Positions 19,436-29,068 of a DNA stretch of 64,000 bases are shown piece by piece. The notes beneath the pieces are model-generated. The model was not told where the DNA came from and made no database searches. It worked only from the letters and a program-made list of their open reading frames with translations. A program made the translations under genes and the position numbers. Position 1 is the first letter of the stretch, and each line of letters opens with the position of its first letter. The stretch lies in the NCBI RefSeq assembly GCF_016587415.1, contig NZ_BNJI01000001.1, positions 6,301,501-6,365,500 of the forward strand, written 5' to 3'. The DNA comes from Ktedonobacter sp. SOSP1-85. Lineage in GTDB: Bacteria > Chloroflexota > Ktedonobacteria > Ktedonobacterales > Ktedonobacteraceae.

Positions 19436-20203
19436 ATGAATGAATCAAGTCAGACACAGCGTTTACTGGACAAGAATGTGGTCGTCATTGGAGGCAGCAG
19501 GGGGCTGGGGCGCAGCATTGTGGCTGCGGTGTACGCTGAGGGCGCGCGGGTGCTTGCCGTTGCGCGAAAGGCCGAGCCGCTCAAGCAACTTGCCGCGGCA
19601 TTTCCGGGTGTAGAAGTCCTCGCGCTGGACGCGACGGAGGAGGGTGCTCCTGCAAAGGTGTTTGAGACGCTTGCGCCAGATGTCCTCATCATTTGCGCAG
19701 GTGCTATCCCTCATATGGCGCCCCTGGTGGGGCAAACATGGGAGCAGTTTTCCCGCAACTGGAATAGCGATGTGAAGCTGTCCTTGCTCTTCTCTCAGGC
19801 CGCCTTGACCTCACCGCTGCCTGCGGGGGGGACCGTGATCCTCATTTCCAGCGGCGCGGCCATGGGGGATTCGCCGCTTTCAGGCGGCTATGCAGGAGCC
19901 AAGCGCATGCAGATGTTTCTGGCGAAGTATGCTCAGAAGGAAGCCGATCGCTTGCATCTTGGTTTGTGGTTTCTGGCGCTTGTGCCCGGAGGGATGATGC
20001 CTACGACCGAACTGGGAAGAGTGGGGGTCGAAGCCTACGCTTCCTCTCTGGGCATTTCACCGGCCGACTTTATCAAAAACATGAGAGCGGCGCCGACAAC
20101 AGAGGACGTCGCCCGTGCGGTGGTCGAGTGTGCAAGCGATCCACAAGAGAGAGCAGGAAAGGCGTTCCTGGTTTCTGGTGCAGGGGTCAAGCTGGTATCG
20201 TAG
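19436..20203 (+). CDS. Short-chain dehydrogenase/reductase
   Basis: A 255-residue SDR. The ATG at 19436 follows AAAAGGAG by 7 bp; the longer frame upstream (from 19391) is not supported. It has the cofactor motif IGGSRGLGRSI, CAGAIPHM in place of the usual NNAG, and the catalytic Ser in ISSGAAMG with Tyr-x3-Lys in GYAGAKRM. The substrate is unknown. An AT-rich stem (20273-20288) downstream may serve as terminator and as part of the next promoter. Confidence 0.87.
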   Translation: MNESSQTQRLLDKNVVVIGGSRGLGRSIVAAVYAEGARVLAVARKAEPLKQLAAAFPGVEVLALDATEEGAPAKVFETLAPDVLIICAGAIPHMAPLVGQTWEQFSRNWNSDVKLSLLFSQAALTSPLPAGGTVILISSGAAMGDSPLSGGYAGAKRMQMFLAKYAQKEADRLHLGLWFLALVPGGMMPTTELGRVGVEAYASSLGISPADFIKNMRAAPTTEDVARAVVECASDPQERAGKAFLVSGAGVKLVS

Positions 20204-20272
20204 GCCCGCTTCCAAAGGTCCGCTCCCACCACTTCTCGAATCTTGCTCTTGTTTCTGATATCCCCAAAAAAA

Positions 20273-20343
20273 GCAACCTTTTGGTTGCCTATAGCGGTTT
20301 TTTCTGGTATACTGTCCTATAGGCAACCTGAGAGTTGCCTATA
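20273..20343 (+). promoter_or_regulatory. Promoter with repeated operator half-sites for the SRPBCC-ArsR operon
   Basis: A sigma70-like promoter: -35 TTGCCT at 20285-20290, 17-bp spacer, -10 TATACT at 20308-20313. The word GTTGCCTATA occurs at 20284-20293 over the -35, again at 20334-20343, and inverted at 20318-20327. The last two make a perfect 10-bp inverted repeat spaced by 6 bp. A further stem GCAACC-tttt-GGTTGC starts at 20273. Binding here would block both polymerase contact and early elongation. The ArsR-family protein of the same operon is the natural candidate. Confidence 0.65.
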
Positions 20344-20380
20344 AAAACTGCGCATTTTGCGTCACCTGAGAGGAGATCCT

Positions 20381-20842
20381 ATGACCCTTTCTGATCGTAT
20401 CGAACGAACCATGCTTTTGCCCGTCCCGCGTGAGCGTGTCTGGGATGCCGTCACGAAACCAGAACAGCTTGCCCGTTGGTTTGGGGTGGTGCGTGACATG
20501 GATTTTCGCGTAGGCGGTGCCATCCAATTTATCTGGGAAAATGAACCATGCCCCTATCCTGGCGTGATCGAGGTCATTGAGCCAGAGCAGCGTTTTGCCT
20601 TTCGTTGGCCTTCCTATGCTGTGAGCCATCCCAGGCTCACGTTTGCCACCGCACCCAGTACGTTGGTGGAAATTACCCTGGAAGAACGGGCCGAAGGGAC
20701 CCTCTTGACGCTGGTCGAGTCGGGGTTTGCTTCCCTGCCTCAGCCTGTGCCGGCAAAGGAAGCCTATCGCGACAATTCTGATGGCTGGCAAGAGTGCCTG
20801 AACGGGTTGCATGTCTACCTCCAGAACCAGGAAGTCGTGTAG
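20381..20842 (+). CDS. SRPBCC/AHSA1-family ligand-binding protein
   Basis: A 153-residue START-like protein beginning MTLSDRIERTMLLPVPRERV. It shows the family signatures VWDAVTKPEQLARWFG and YPGVIEVIEPEQRFAFRWP. The ATG at 20381 lies 9 bp after GAGAGGAG. Such proteins commonly pair with ArsR regulators, as here with a gene 73 bp downstream. The function of the fold is binding hydrophobic ligands; no substrate can be named. Confidence 0.9.
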   Translation: MTLSDRIERTMLLPVPRERVWDAVTKPEQLARWFGVVRDMDFRVGGAIQFIWENEPCPYPGVIEVIEPEQRFAFRWPSYAVSHPRLTFATAPSTLVEITLEERAEGTLLTLVESGFASLPQPVPAKEAYRDNSDGWQECLNGLHVYLQNQEVV

Positions 20843-20915
20843 TCCTGGTCCGAAGATGCTTACTTGTTGGAGGTGATGCGGAAGAGCATCTCGCGAAGAC
20901 GGAGAGGAGAAACAG

Positions 20916-21305
20916 GTGATGACCGATTCACAGACACAGCGAGTCTTTCTTGCTCTGGCTGATCCCACGCGTCGTCTCTTGCTTCAACAATTATGCGAAG
21001 AAGGTTCAGGGACAGCAGCGAGCTTTGCCACCCGTTTGCCCATCACGCGTCAAGCAATTATCAAGCACCTGGTGACCTTAGAGCAGGCTGGTCTCGTGAC
21101 GGCCCGCGAGACGGGTCGGGAGCGGCGGTATGTGCCACGGCCAGAGGCATTGCAGGCCGTCACGACCTGGATTGGGGCCATTGAAGCCCAATGGGATCAG
21201 CGTCTTGCTGCTCTGCGGAGCTATCTGCTTGAGGAACCAGGCACATCCTCCGCGCAGGAGCAAGAAACCAATGCCAGAGCGAATACCCAAAAGGAGATGT
21301 CGTAA
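20916..21305 (+). CDS. ArsR-family winged-helix repressor
   Basis: A 129-residue regulator. It begins with GTG at 20916 or ATG at 20919. Motifs: VFLALADPTRRLLLQQLCEE and the recognition helix LPITRQAIIKHLVTLEQAGL, followed by the wing ARETGRERRYV. It lacks the metal-binding ELCVCD motif of arsenic or zinc sensors, so it belongs to the AHSA1-linked subgroup. It probably controls the operon through the repeats at 20273-20343. Confidence 0.9.
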   Translation: MMTDSQTQRVFLALADPTRRLLLQQLCEEGSGTAASFATRLPITRQAIIKHLVTLEQAGLVTARETGRERRYVPRPEALQAVTTWIGAIEAQWDQRLAALRSYLLEEPGTSSAQEQETNARANTQKEMS

Positions 21306-21545
21306 TGGAATATTGCTCAATCAGCTTGTTGCAAGCTTTTCGGGCAGGGAAGAACCCATGTTTTACAACACACCATTATCACAGGACGACAACATAGAAC
21401 GATCTCATTTGTACCTGGAAAAGAGCAAGGTCGGAGAAGTTTTTTCTTTCTCTGCCAAGAGAATAGATCTCGCTGCAACTTGCAAGGAGAGAACTATGAG
21501 CCATCCCGTATTCAAGAGGGAGAGGAAAGAAGGAGTAAAAATCTC

Positions 21546-22271
21546 ATGAACATCACAGGCAAAACAATTTTGATAACAGGCACCAATCGCGGCCTTGGGA
21601 AGGCACTGGTTGAGGAAGCCTTGAGGAGAGGCGCTAAGCAGGTGTATGCCAGTGCGCGTGTACCAATGGAACATTCAGATAAGCGTGTCACGCCTTTGAC
21701 CCTGGACATAACGAATGCGGCCCAGATTCAGGAAGTTGTCGAGAAGGTCAAATCTCTTGATATCCTCATCAACAATGCCAGTATTGCGCTGTCTGACGAC
21801 TTGAGCGATCGGACCGCGATCGAGCAGCATCTCGCCGTCGTCTTCTTCGGCACATACGACATGACCCAGGCCTTCCTGCCGCTTCTCACTCGTTCTCGGG
21901 GAGCCATCGTCAATGTCCTATCCGTGGCAGCCTTGGCCGCCTTGCCGGTCGTTCCGCCCTACTCAATCGCAAAGGCAGCCGCGTTCAACCTGACACAATC
22001 GCTACGCGCTTTGTTGGCTGGGCAGGGCGTAAGCGTTCAAGCCGTCCTACCTGGACCCATAGATACCGAGATGTCCCGATCCCTGGACATACCGAAGGCC
22101 CCTCCAGAGTCCGTCGCGCGAGCTATCTTCGACGGAGTGGAGAAGGGAGAGGAAGAAATCTTTCCCGACCCCATGTCTGAGTCCTTGGCAGAGAGCTGGC
22201 GCAGCGGTGCGGTCAAGGAGCTTGAGCGCCAGAATGCGACCCTCGTAGCTGCAGAGGGGGACAAGTCATGA
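21546..22271 (+). CDS. Short-chain dehydrogenase/reductase
   Basis: A 241-residue classical SDR starting MNITGKTILITGTNRGLGKA, with AAGGAG about 11 bp upstream. The cofactor motif is TGTNRGLG, followed by INNASIALS, the catalytic Ser in VLSVAALAAL and Tyr-x3-Lys in YSIAKAAAF, and PGPIDTEM. The 240 bp before it after the ArsR gene hold only an unsupported 60-codon frame. A fragment of a luciferase-like gene begins directly after the stop. Confidence 0.9.
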   Translation: MNITGKTILITGTNRGLGKALVEEALRRGAKQVYASARVPMEHSDKRVTPLTLDITNAAQIQEVVEKVKSLDILINNASIALSDDLSDRTAIEQHLAVVFFGTYDMTQAFLPLLTRSRGAIVNVLSVAALAALPVVPPYSIAKAAAFNLTQSLRALLAGQGVSVQAVLPGPIDTEMSRSLDIPKAPPESVARAIFDGVEKGEEEIFPDPMSESLAESWRSGAVKELERQNATLVAAEGDKS

Positions 22272-22547
22272 GTAAATTGCCAGCCCGCCCGGCGAGACGA
22301 CGAGAGCATTCATCGGACAGCCCTGACACTCTGTATCATTGGTGAGACCGATGAGCGGGCCAGGACTCAGATCTCAGGATGGGCAGGTGACGTTTTTCCT
22401 GGAGATAGTGGGTCATATGGCGTGGAGACCATCGGCCAGCGTCTAGCAGCCTATGAGGCCGCTGATATCCAGGAACTCGTGATCTGTCTCCCTGATGCAA
22501 CGCATATGCATTCGGTTCGCCACTTCGTACGAGCGTTCATCATGTAG
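22272..22547 (+). pseudogene. C-terminal relic of a luciferase-like (LLM) oxidoreductase
   Basis: About 91 codons open in one frame with no start. They match the tail of F420/FMN-dependent LLM proteins: DDESIHRTALTLCIIGETDE, then ETIGQRLAAYEAADIQELVI. The beta-barrel body is absent. It is the left-over end of a gene lost to rearrangement. Other LLM genes in the window are at 47.7 kb (also broken) and 63.8 kb. Confidence 0.65.
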
Positions 22548-22715
22548 ACTGGACGTATTGAAATACGGTTGTATGCTCGTTATTGCGGTGAGCAGCGTTT
22601 TTCGGTCATCAGAAATGAAAGGTTGATCCAGGGGCATGGTTCAGAACATGCCCCTGGAGAGCCCGGGGCGTTGTTTCTGAACAGAAGACAGACACGAACA
22701 AGAAAAGGCAAGGAC

Positions 22716-23444
22716 ATGAAAAACAATTCAGACGACATAAAAAATCATCTCATCGTTTCACACGAGGAATGGCTTTCCGCGCGAAAAGCTCTGCTTGCCA
22801 GAGAAAAGGAGCTCACCCGGTTGCGGGACGAATTGAGCCGGCAGCGGCGCGCCATTCCCTGGGAAAAGGTGGACAAACGGTATGTCTTTGAGGGACCGGA
22901 CGGCCAGCAGACCCTGGCCGACCTCTTTGAACAACGGAGCCAGTTGATTGTCTATCACTTTATGTTTGCTCCCGAATGGGATGAAGGGTGCAAGAGCTGC
23001 TCGTTCTGGGCCGACTCGTTCAATGGCAGTGTGGTGCACCTCAAGCAGCGGGACGTGAGCTTTGTGGCCATTTCCAGGGCACCTCTAACCAAAATCGAGC
23101 CGTTCAAACAGAGAATGGGATGGAGCTTCAAATGGGTTTCCTCATTCCACAACGATTTCAACTACGACTATCAGGCGTCATTTACCTCGGAGGAAGCTAG
23201 CAGTGGGACGGCGTTCTACAACTATGTGAAAACGAATCCCGGCTCCCTGGATCGTGAGGGGGCCAGCGTGTTCTACAAAGACGAGAGCGGCGCGATCTTT
23301 CACACCTACTCGTGCCACGCGCGGGGAATCGATATGCTGAACGCTGCTTACAACTATCTCGATCTGGTTCCGAAAGGGCGAGATGAGGAGGGCCTGGAAT
23401 TCACACAGGCCTGGGTTCGATACCACGACAGATACAAGAGCTGA
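22716..23444 (+). CDS. DUF899-family thioredoxin-like protein
   Basis: A 242-residue protein starting MKNNSDDIKNHLIVSHEEWL. Family signatures are YVFEGPDGQQTLADLF, LIVYHFMFAPEWDEGCKSCS and MGWSFKWVSSFHNDFNYDY. The CKSC pair sits where the fold has a redox centre. DUF899 proteins are cytoplasmic, thioredoxin-like and of uncertain function. The start at 22716 is chosen over an upstream frame from 22569 because conservation begins here. Confidence 0.9.
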   Translation: MKNNSDDIKNHLIVSHEEWLSARKALLAREKELTRLRDELSRQRRAIPWEKVDKRYVFEGPDGQQTLADLFEQRSQLIVYHFMFAPEWDEGCKSCSFWADSFNGSVVHLKQRDVSFVAISRAPLTKIEPFKQRMGWSFKWVSSFHNDFNYDYQASFTSEEASSGTAFYNYVKTNPGSLDREGASVFYKDESGAIFHTYSCHARGIDMLNAAYNYLDLVPKGRDEEGLEFTQAWVRYHDRYKS

Positions 23445-23558
23445 GCACACAGACACTGGTTTGGGAGCTGCCGCGCCCTTATGTTCATACACAAATGATC
23501 CCTGATTCCATTTTTAAAGTGCATTAAGGCGCGACAGCGTTCCTTGAGGAAGGAGAAT

Positions 23559-24308
23559 GTGAGATTGCAACGAGAACGTACTGTTATCCTCACGCTGCTG
23601 GCCCTGGTTGTCGTATCGTGGGCGATCCTGATCTGGCAGTCCTGGACAACACAGGGGATGGGTGGCGGATTGACCATGGGCATGGAGGCCGCGCTGTTCC
23701 TGGCGATCTGGGTCGTGATGATGGCAGCCATGATGGTTCCTTCTGCTCTTCCCGTGATCCTGGCCGTTGCACGAGTCCAGCGTGACACGGGAAGCGAGAG
23801 AGCCGCCTTTGCGCCCCTGTGGGTCTTCGTTGGCGCGTACTTGCTGGTCTGGACGCTCTTCGGAGGGCTCGCGTATCTCGGCGCTCTCGTCGCATCAGAT
23901 CTGGCCCAGCAGGTTCCCTGGATCATGATGAACGCAGCCCGCATCGGTGGTGGCATCCTCGTACTTGCTGGAATCTACCAGATGACATCCCTCAAGCGTG
24001 ACTGCCTGGCGAAATGCCGCGCACCTCAGGATTTCATCCTCGGGAAAGGATACTCCGCCTCTTTTCGGATGGGATTGAAGTATGGCATCTATTGCCTGGT
24101 AAGTTACTGGTTGCTCTTCGTCCTTCTTTTTCCCCTGGGAATCATGAACATTGCAGCCATGATGGGGCTTTCGATCCTGATCTTCGCGGAAAAATGCTTC
24201 CCGTTGGGAGCGCGCATCGCCCAATTCGCGGCGCTGGCCTTGATTCTCTATGGCATGCTCGTGATCGTTGTGCCCGCTACGCTCCTTCTGATCGGAGCAG
24301 GGATGTAA
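23559..24308 (+). CDS. DUF2182 integral membrane protein
   Basis: About 250 residues with six or seven hydrophobic helices. It matches the DUF2182 family, described as predicted metal-binding membrane proteins: WVVMMAAMMVPSALPVIL, LVWTLFGGLAYLGA, and LKRDCLAKCRAPQDF with a CLxKC motif. Near the end it has GIMNIAAMMGLSILIFAEK. The start is either GTG at 23559 or TTG at 23565; AAGGAG lies 3-9 bp before them. Role unknown. Confidence 0.85.
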   Translation: MRLQRERTVILTLLALVVVSWAILIWQSWTTQGMGGGLTMGMEAALFLAIWVVMMAAMMVPSALPVILAVARVQRDTGSERAAFAPLWVFVGAYLLVWTLFGGLAYLGALVASDLAQQVPWIMMNAARIGGGILVLAGIYQMTSLKRDCLAKCRAPQDFILGKGYSASFRMGLKYGIYCLVSYWLLFVLLFPLGIMNIAAMMGLSILIFAEKCFPLGARIAQFAALALILYGMLVIVVPATLLLIGAGM

Positions 24309-24437
24309 TGCTTATACGCAATGTCGAGAGGATAATGGCGCACCCGACTCGTGACTGGAGCACCTCTCCCTTTTCTTCAGGAAAAATACCTAATCTGAGA
24401 GGGGGAAAAAGAAGCGTCGATCCAGAAGCAGGTCTCC

Positions 24438-24665
24438 ACGAAATGCGGCTGAGGAAGCATAGCCCCTCTGTATGAGCTCCTTCACAGGAGCACTGATGCC
24501 ACCACTCTGAGAGCGGTTTCTTCACCCGCTTGCCACAGCATGGCACCATTGGCTCAATGCGGTTGTGCGTGTTGGGACGCGCCACCAGGGTGCCGCCCGT
24601 GCTTGTAACGGTGCGCTTCAGGAGTGCCACAAACATCCCTGGGGCTCGCAGTCCTAAAGAGGCAG
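24438..24665 (-). pseudogene. C-terminal relic of a TnpB-like transposon nuclease
   Basis: A minus-strand frame reading LGLRAPGMFVALLKR, then STGGTLVARPNTHNRIEP, CCGKRVKKPLSEWWHQCSC. This matches the end of IS605-family TnpB: the RuvC-II to zinc-ribbon region with xCGxxVKKPLS and a second Cys pair. There is no start and no N-terminal half, and the frame after the ribbon is scrambled. Confidence 0.5.
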
Positions 24666-24787
24666 ATGGCATACAGAATGCCCTGCGGTCGTTCTCGTTC
24701 AAGCGCCTCCAGCACGCGCTTGCCCGCCGCATCGATTTCGGCGCGCTTGTCGGGCTTCACTTTGGTATGGGAAATCGCTACTTTCAT
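24665..24787 (-). pseudogene. N-terminal relic of a small monooxygenase-like protein
   Basis: From the ATG at 24787 about 40 codons read MKVAISHTKVKPDKRAEIDA and ERPQGILYAICLF. This resembles the start of small dimeric antibiotic-biosynthesis-monooxygenase-like proteins. The frame then enters TnpB-like sequence, so the gene appears cut by a transposon fragment. Assignment is weak. Confidence 0.35.
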
Positions 24788-25007
24788 GGGAACATTTCCT
24801 TTCACTTTTACACCTGGTTCGTTGTGTGTATCCTCTGGCCGGTGGAGAACACCCACCATCGGCGCATCTTGATCTTGACAGGGTTGCCCAGTCGGCGGGT
24901 CATCGGGGAGTGCGTCTCCCCTGTCACATCGGCCGGGTTTCCTTCGCCATTACTTCGACGAAACAAAACGAAGGAATGTGACTGATGGACGAATATACAC
25001 CTGATTA

Positions 25008-25265
25008 GCGCAGCGCTTCGAGGCCGAGCGCCCCCACCTGCGGGCAGTGGCCTATCGGCTGCTGGGTCGGCTCGACGAGGTGGACGATGCCGTGCAGGAG
25101 TCCTGGCTGCGCCTCAGCGGCTCCGATCCCAGCCGCCTCGCGAACCTGGGCGCATGGTTGATGACAGTAGTCGCACGGGTGTGCCTCGATATACTCCGTG
25201 CTCGTCACGCGCGGCGCGAGGAGTCCCTGGAAGCGTCGGTGCCCCAAGCGGGCGCGGTTGGTTGA
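25008..25265 (+). pseudogene. Relic of an ECF sigma factor (SigJ/ECF41-like)
   Basis: About 85 codons covering sigma region 2: FEAERPHLRAVAYRLLGRLD, EVDDAVQESWLRLSGSD, NLGAWLMTVVARVCLDILRA. It closely parallels the intact sigma gene at 44.2-45.1 kb. It has no start codon and lacks region 4 and the SnoaL-like extension. Confidence 0.7.
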
Positions 25266-25530
25266 ATGCCACATGAGAACGCTCTGCACATCATGCAATT
25301 TTCAATGGATCTTTTCTAAACGAGGGCCTATTCTGACCCACTTCTCGGTTATACTCTCAATCATAGGCGAGTCAAGCGAGATGCGCTCTTATGCCAGAGA
25401 CAAAGAGAGGGGCGGAGGAAAGGGACTATGTGCCTGCTTGCCTAAGGGCGCTTCACAAGAGCACTTCACAACACTCGGGAGGGACAAGTTGTCCCTCATC
25501 ACAACCAAGATTCCGAAGGAGAAACGTTTC

Positions 25531-26682
25531 ATGAGTATCCAATCTTTTACTATAGCCATTCCCCAAGGAACCCTCGACGACTTGCTCGTACGCTTGAGCC
25601 AAACCCGCTGGCCCGATCAGGTGGAGGGAGCAAGTTGGGACTATGGCACGAACCTGGACTATCTCAAGGAACTGGCAGACTACTGGCAGCATGAGTTCGA
25701 CTGGAGAGCACAGGAAACGAGACTCAATCAATTCGCGCAGTTTCGTGCAGATATTGATGGCCTGGGTATTCACTTCATCCACGAGCGCGGCAAAGGACCC
25801 AACCCGCTGCCGATCATTCTTACCCACGGCTGGCCCAGCTCGTTCTTCGAGATGCTCAAGATCATTCCGCTGCTCACTGATCCGGCGCGTTATGGTAGTG
25901 ACCCTGCCGATGCCTTCGATGTGGTCGTGCCATCGCTGCCGGGATTCGGCTTTTCCGACCGTCCACGTGAGCGTGGCTGGCAACTCCCCAAAACCGCCGA
26001 GTTGTGGGCGCGCTTGATGAGCAACGAGCTTGGCTACCAGCGGTTCGCTGCCGCAGGTGGGGACTTTGGGAGCGGTGTCACACGGCTGCTGGCGCTCTCG
26101 CATCCCGATCTACTCATCGGCATCCATCTCACCTACCTTGGGTTTCCTACTCTGCACGCCGACCAGTCTCACCTCTCGGAAGCTGAGCAGCGATATCTGA
26201 GTGCCGTTCAACAGTGGATGATGAGCGAAGGTGGGTATGCGATGATTCAATCGACGAAGCCGCAAACGCTCGCCTACGGTTTGAATGACTCGCCGATTGG
26301 TCTGGCTGGCTGGATTGTGGAAAAGTTTCAAACGCTCAGCGACTGCGATGGCGAGGTTGAGCGGAGCTTCAGTAAAGATGAACTGCTGACCAATATTATG
26401 ATTTACTGGGTCACCGAAACAATCAATTCCTCGATTCGCACGTATTACGAGAATATCCACCTGCCTCCGAAACTTCAAGCGGGGCAGCGCATTGAGGTTC
26501 CGGCAGGGGTAGCTCTCTTTCCCAAAGAAGCCAATCTTCCACCACGTGAATGGGGGGAGCGCAGTTTGCGTATCGAGCGCTGGACGGAAATGCCACGGGG
26601 AGGGCATTTTGCTGCGCTGGAGGAACCTCAACTGCTAGCTGAGGAACTGCGGACCTTCTACCGCCCTCTTCGCGCAGCATGA
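25531..26682 (+). CDS. Epoxide hydrolase, alpha/beta-hydrolase fold
   Basis: A 383-residue cytoplasmic hydrolase. The N-terminal EHN domain starts MSIQSFTIAIPQGTLDDLLV. The HGWP oxyanion motif appears in ILTHGWPSSFFEML, and the nucleophile Asp in AAGGDFGSGVTR (about residue 186). The catalytic His lies in MPRGGHFAALEEP near the end, and Tyr residues are in the lid. The ATG at 25531 follows GAAGGAG. It converts epoxides to diols. A perfect 18-bp hairpin follows the gene. Confidence 0.92.
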   Translation: MSIQSFTIAIPQGTLDDLLVRLSQTRWPDQVEGASWDYGTNLDYLKELADYWQHEFDWRAQETRLNQFAQFRADIDGLGIHFIHERGKGPNPLPIILTHGWPSSFFEMLKIIPLLTDPARYGSDPADAFDVVVPSLPGFGFSDRPRERGWQLPKTAELWARLMSNELGYQRFAAAGGDFGSGVTRLLALSHPDLLIGIHLTYLGFPTLHADQSHLSEAEQRYLSAVQQWMMSEGGYAMIQSTKPQTLAYGLNDSPIGLAGWIVEKFQTLSDCDGEVERSFSKDELLTNIMIYWVTETINSSIRTYYENIHLPPKLQAGQRIEVPAGVALFPKEANLPPREWGERSLRIERWTEMPRGGHFAALEEPQLLAEELRTFYRPLRAA

Positions 26683-26723
26683 GCCCTTCTCCATGCTAGC
26701 TAAACGGGAAAGCTGATCCCTGC

Positions 26724-26763
26724 TCACGTGCTTTCACATCTCACCAGATGTGAAAGCACGTGA
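26724..26763. terminator. Perfect 18-bp hairpin after the epoxide hydrolase
   Basis: TCACGTGCTTTCACATCT pairs fully with its complement across a 4-nt loop (cacc). It starts 42 bp after the stop. There is no adjacent T-run, so it is either a terminator helped by the T-rich sequence about 20 bp later or a mobile-element end. Confidence 0.6.
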
Positions 26764-26867
26764 AGACTTCAAGGGATGACGTTTTCTTTTCTCTTTACTT
26801 GAGTTTATCTCGTTGCGCATCCCGTGGTTTTTGCTTCCTCTGAACACGTACGTGAACGAAGGCTGCA

Positions 26868-27133
26868 CGCTGCTCCCGACCCTTTCCGGAGTGCGAAATT
26901 ACCAAAATTTCGTATTGGCAGAGATTGTTGATATCAAGCGCTTCAAGACCGTCAAACAATTGGTTGCTCATGCGGGACTCGCGCCTCAAGAACGATCCTT
27001 GGGAACCTCTGTTCACGGCAAAGTGTTCATTGGCAAATTTGGAAGGGGAAGCTCCGCAATGCACTCTCTATGTGCGCGATCGTCGCTTCCACTCACCCAC
27101 GAATTGCGCAACAAGGTAGTAGCAAGAGAGTAA
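26868..27133 (+). mobile_element. IS110-family transposase relic
   Basis: Decayed C-terminal Transposase_20 domain: SGVRNYQNFVLAEIVDIKRF, VKQLVAHAGLAPQERSLGTS, then a frame change giving KLRNALSMCAIVASTHPRI. No N-terminal DEDD domain is left. It is unrelated at this level to the larger IS110 copy at 62-63 kb. Confidence 0.7.
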
Positions 27134-27236
27134 CAGCTTGCTGACCGACCGTTCCTCAACGTTGAGCATATTTGCAGAGAAGCGGCGATATGGTAGACTT
27201 TTCTGAAAACACCTTGCATTGAGAAAAGAGAAAACC

Positions 27237-27983
27237 ATGAGCGAAGCGAAGACTTTTCATACTTCTCTGGCGGTCATTGCCGATATCCATGGGAATCGTT
27301 GGGCCTTGGAAGCGGTCTTGCAGGATATCGATCGCCGAGGCATCCAACAGATCGTGAATCTGGGAGATCACCTGACAGGCCCGCTCGATCCTGCGGGCAC
27401 CGCCGACCTGCTCATCGCCCGCAAGATGGTGAACGTTTGCGGCAACGACGATCGCGAACTGTTTCTGCCGCAGGAAAAACGCTCGCTCTCCCAAAACTAC
27501 ACCTGCACCCAGCTCACCCCGGCTCATTTTGCCTGGCTGCGCTCCTTTACGGACACAACCATTGTCGCCGATGAGCTCTTTGTCTGCCACGGTGACCTCT
27601 TCGATGCGCCGTATCTCCTTGAAGAGGTCACTCCTTCTGGTGTCTTCTTGAGAGGCACTTCAGCCATCGCGACCAGCGTCGCTGAGATTGCCCAACCCGT
27701 TATCCTCAGTGGACATAGCCACATCCCGCGCACCGTTTCCCTCCCGCAAGGAAAGCTCCTCATTAACCCTGGGAGCGTTGGAATGCCGGCCTACTCGATG
27801 GAGACATATAGTATGGAATCCGGAAGCCCTCACGCTCGTTATGCGCTTTTGTATCAGAACCAGCACGGGTGGCAGGTGGAGCACATCCAGGTGCCGTACG
27901 CATGGGAGCAGGCAGCGCAGGTCGCACGTGGCAATCAGCGCGCTGATTGGGCACAGTGGCTGACCACAGGCCGAGCACGGTAA
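27237..27983 (+). CDS. Calcineurin-like metallophosphoesterase
   Basis: A 248-residue YfcE/MJ0936-type phosphodiesterase. Metal-binding motifs are ADIHGNRWAL (DxH), NLGDHLTG (GDx2), CGNDDRE (GNxD), and late SGHSHIPRT (GHxH) with LINPGSVGMP. The ATG at 27237 is favoured over a TTG 18 bp upstream. Cytoplasmic; substrate unknown, as for most of the family. Confidence 0.92.
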   Translation: MSEAKTFHTSLAVIADIHGNRWALEAVLQDIDRRGIQQIVNLGDHLTGPLDPAGTADLLIARKMVNVCGNDDRELFLPQEKRSLSQNYTCTQLTPAHFAWLRSFTDTTIVADELFVCHGDLFDAPYLLEEVTPSGVFLRGTSAIATSVAEIAQPVILSGHSHIPRTVSLPQGKLLINPGSVGMPAYSMETYSMESGSPHARYALLYQNQHGWQVEHIQVPYAWEQAAQVARGNQRADWAQWLTTGRAR

Positions 27984-28055
27984 TCCACAGTGACCCTCCT
28001 GCGCTCGCTTCACACGCCCATTCCTTCCAGTCCGAGGAAAGATGAAGTTCCAGAA

Positions 28056-28934
28056 ACAACGAGCCAAATTGCGCATCGAGCCTTTCCCAAAGGGACACTC
28101 GCGATGATCTTAGGAGATGAACTAGCCAGCATTTATACGGATGAGATCTTCGCTCACCTATTCCCCAAGCGTGAGCGACCTGTGGAAGCGCCCTGGCGTT
28201 TGGCCGTGATAACGGTCTTACAAACCATTGAACACCTGAGAGATCGTCAAGCAGCGGATGCGGTGCGGGCACGCATTGATTGGAAGTATGCCTTGAGTTT
28301 GCCTTTAGACGATGAAGGGTTTGATTTTTCGATTTGCGCGTACCTTTCGTCAACGGCTCATCGATGCCCACGCCGAGTCTCTGGTGCTTGAACCCATCTT
28401 GACAATCAGCAGGCAACGAGGCTGGCTCAAAGCGGGGGGAAGCAGAGGACAGATTCAACCGCTGTGTTAGCTGCGGTGCGAGCGCTCAATAGCCTGGAAA
28501 GTGTTGGCGAGAGTATGCGTGCAGCTCTCAACGATCTCGCGAAGGAGCATCCAGAGTGGCTGCTCTCGCATGTGGATCCCGACTGGTTTGACCGCTATGT
28601 CCACCGCTTTGAGATGACGTGTTTTCCCAAGCAGGAGAGCAAACAACAGGCCCTGCACAAGCAAGTTGGAGAGGATGTGTCACGTCTTGCGAGATTGTAT
28701 AGACCAGCAAGAGACGCCCTCCACTCTGCGTCTCTTGCCATCTGTGATGGCCTGCAGCATCTGATGCAAAATCAACAGCAAGGCCGGGTAAAGGAGCGGT
28801 TCAATCAGCGTCCCTACGGCGCTGGTGATGAAGGCGCGCGGATGGGCCGTAAAGAGCAGCCGCGCCGTGGCTCCCACAGCCGTAAGGCGCGTTGGCAGAA
28901 GAAAACGCATAGCTCTGATCTCCAAACGGGGTAA
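28056..28934 (+). pseudogene. IS1182-like transposase, frameshifted and truncated
   Basis: First frame: AHRAFPKGTLAMILGDELAS, RERPVEAPWRLAVITVLQ, RQAADAVRARIDWKYALSL. A second frame then gives FRQRLIDAHAESLVLEPILT and RQRGWLKAGG. A third, after a six-G run near 28435, gives QRTDSTAVLAAVRALNSLE to about 28934. At least two frameshifts are present, and the catalytic C-terminal part is gone. Confidence 0.8.
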
Positions 28935-29068
28935 AAAAGACGTGGACACACATCAACCCTTTCCCGGGCAAAGGTCTGGGAAAACCAGGGAAGAGGGGCA
29001 GCATGGAGGGGCGCGGGCACAAGAAAAAACACCAGGGGAACGTGGTGCGAAGTCAAGGGATGTGGCAC

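Noticed and set aside
20339..20968. 209-codon minus-strand frame
   Set aside because: Shadow of the SRPBCC gene, which has clear family motifs and a promoter on the plus strand.
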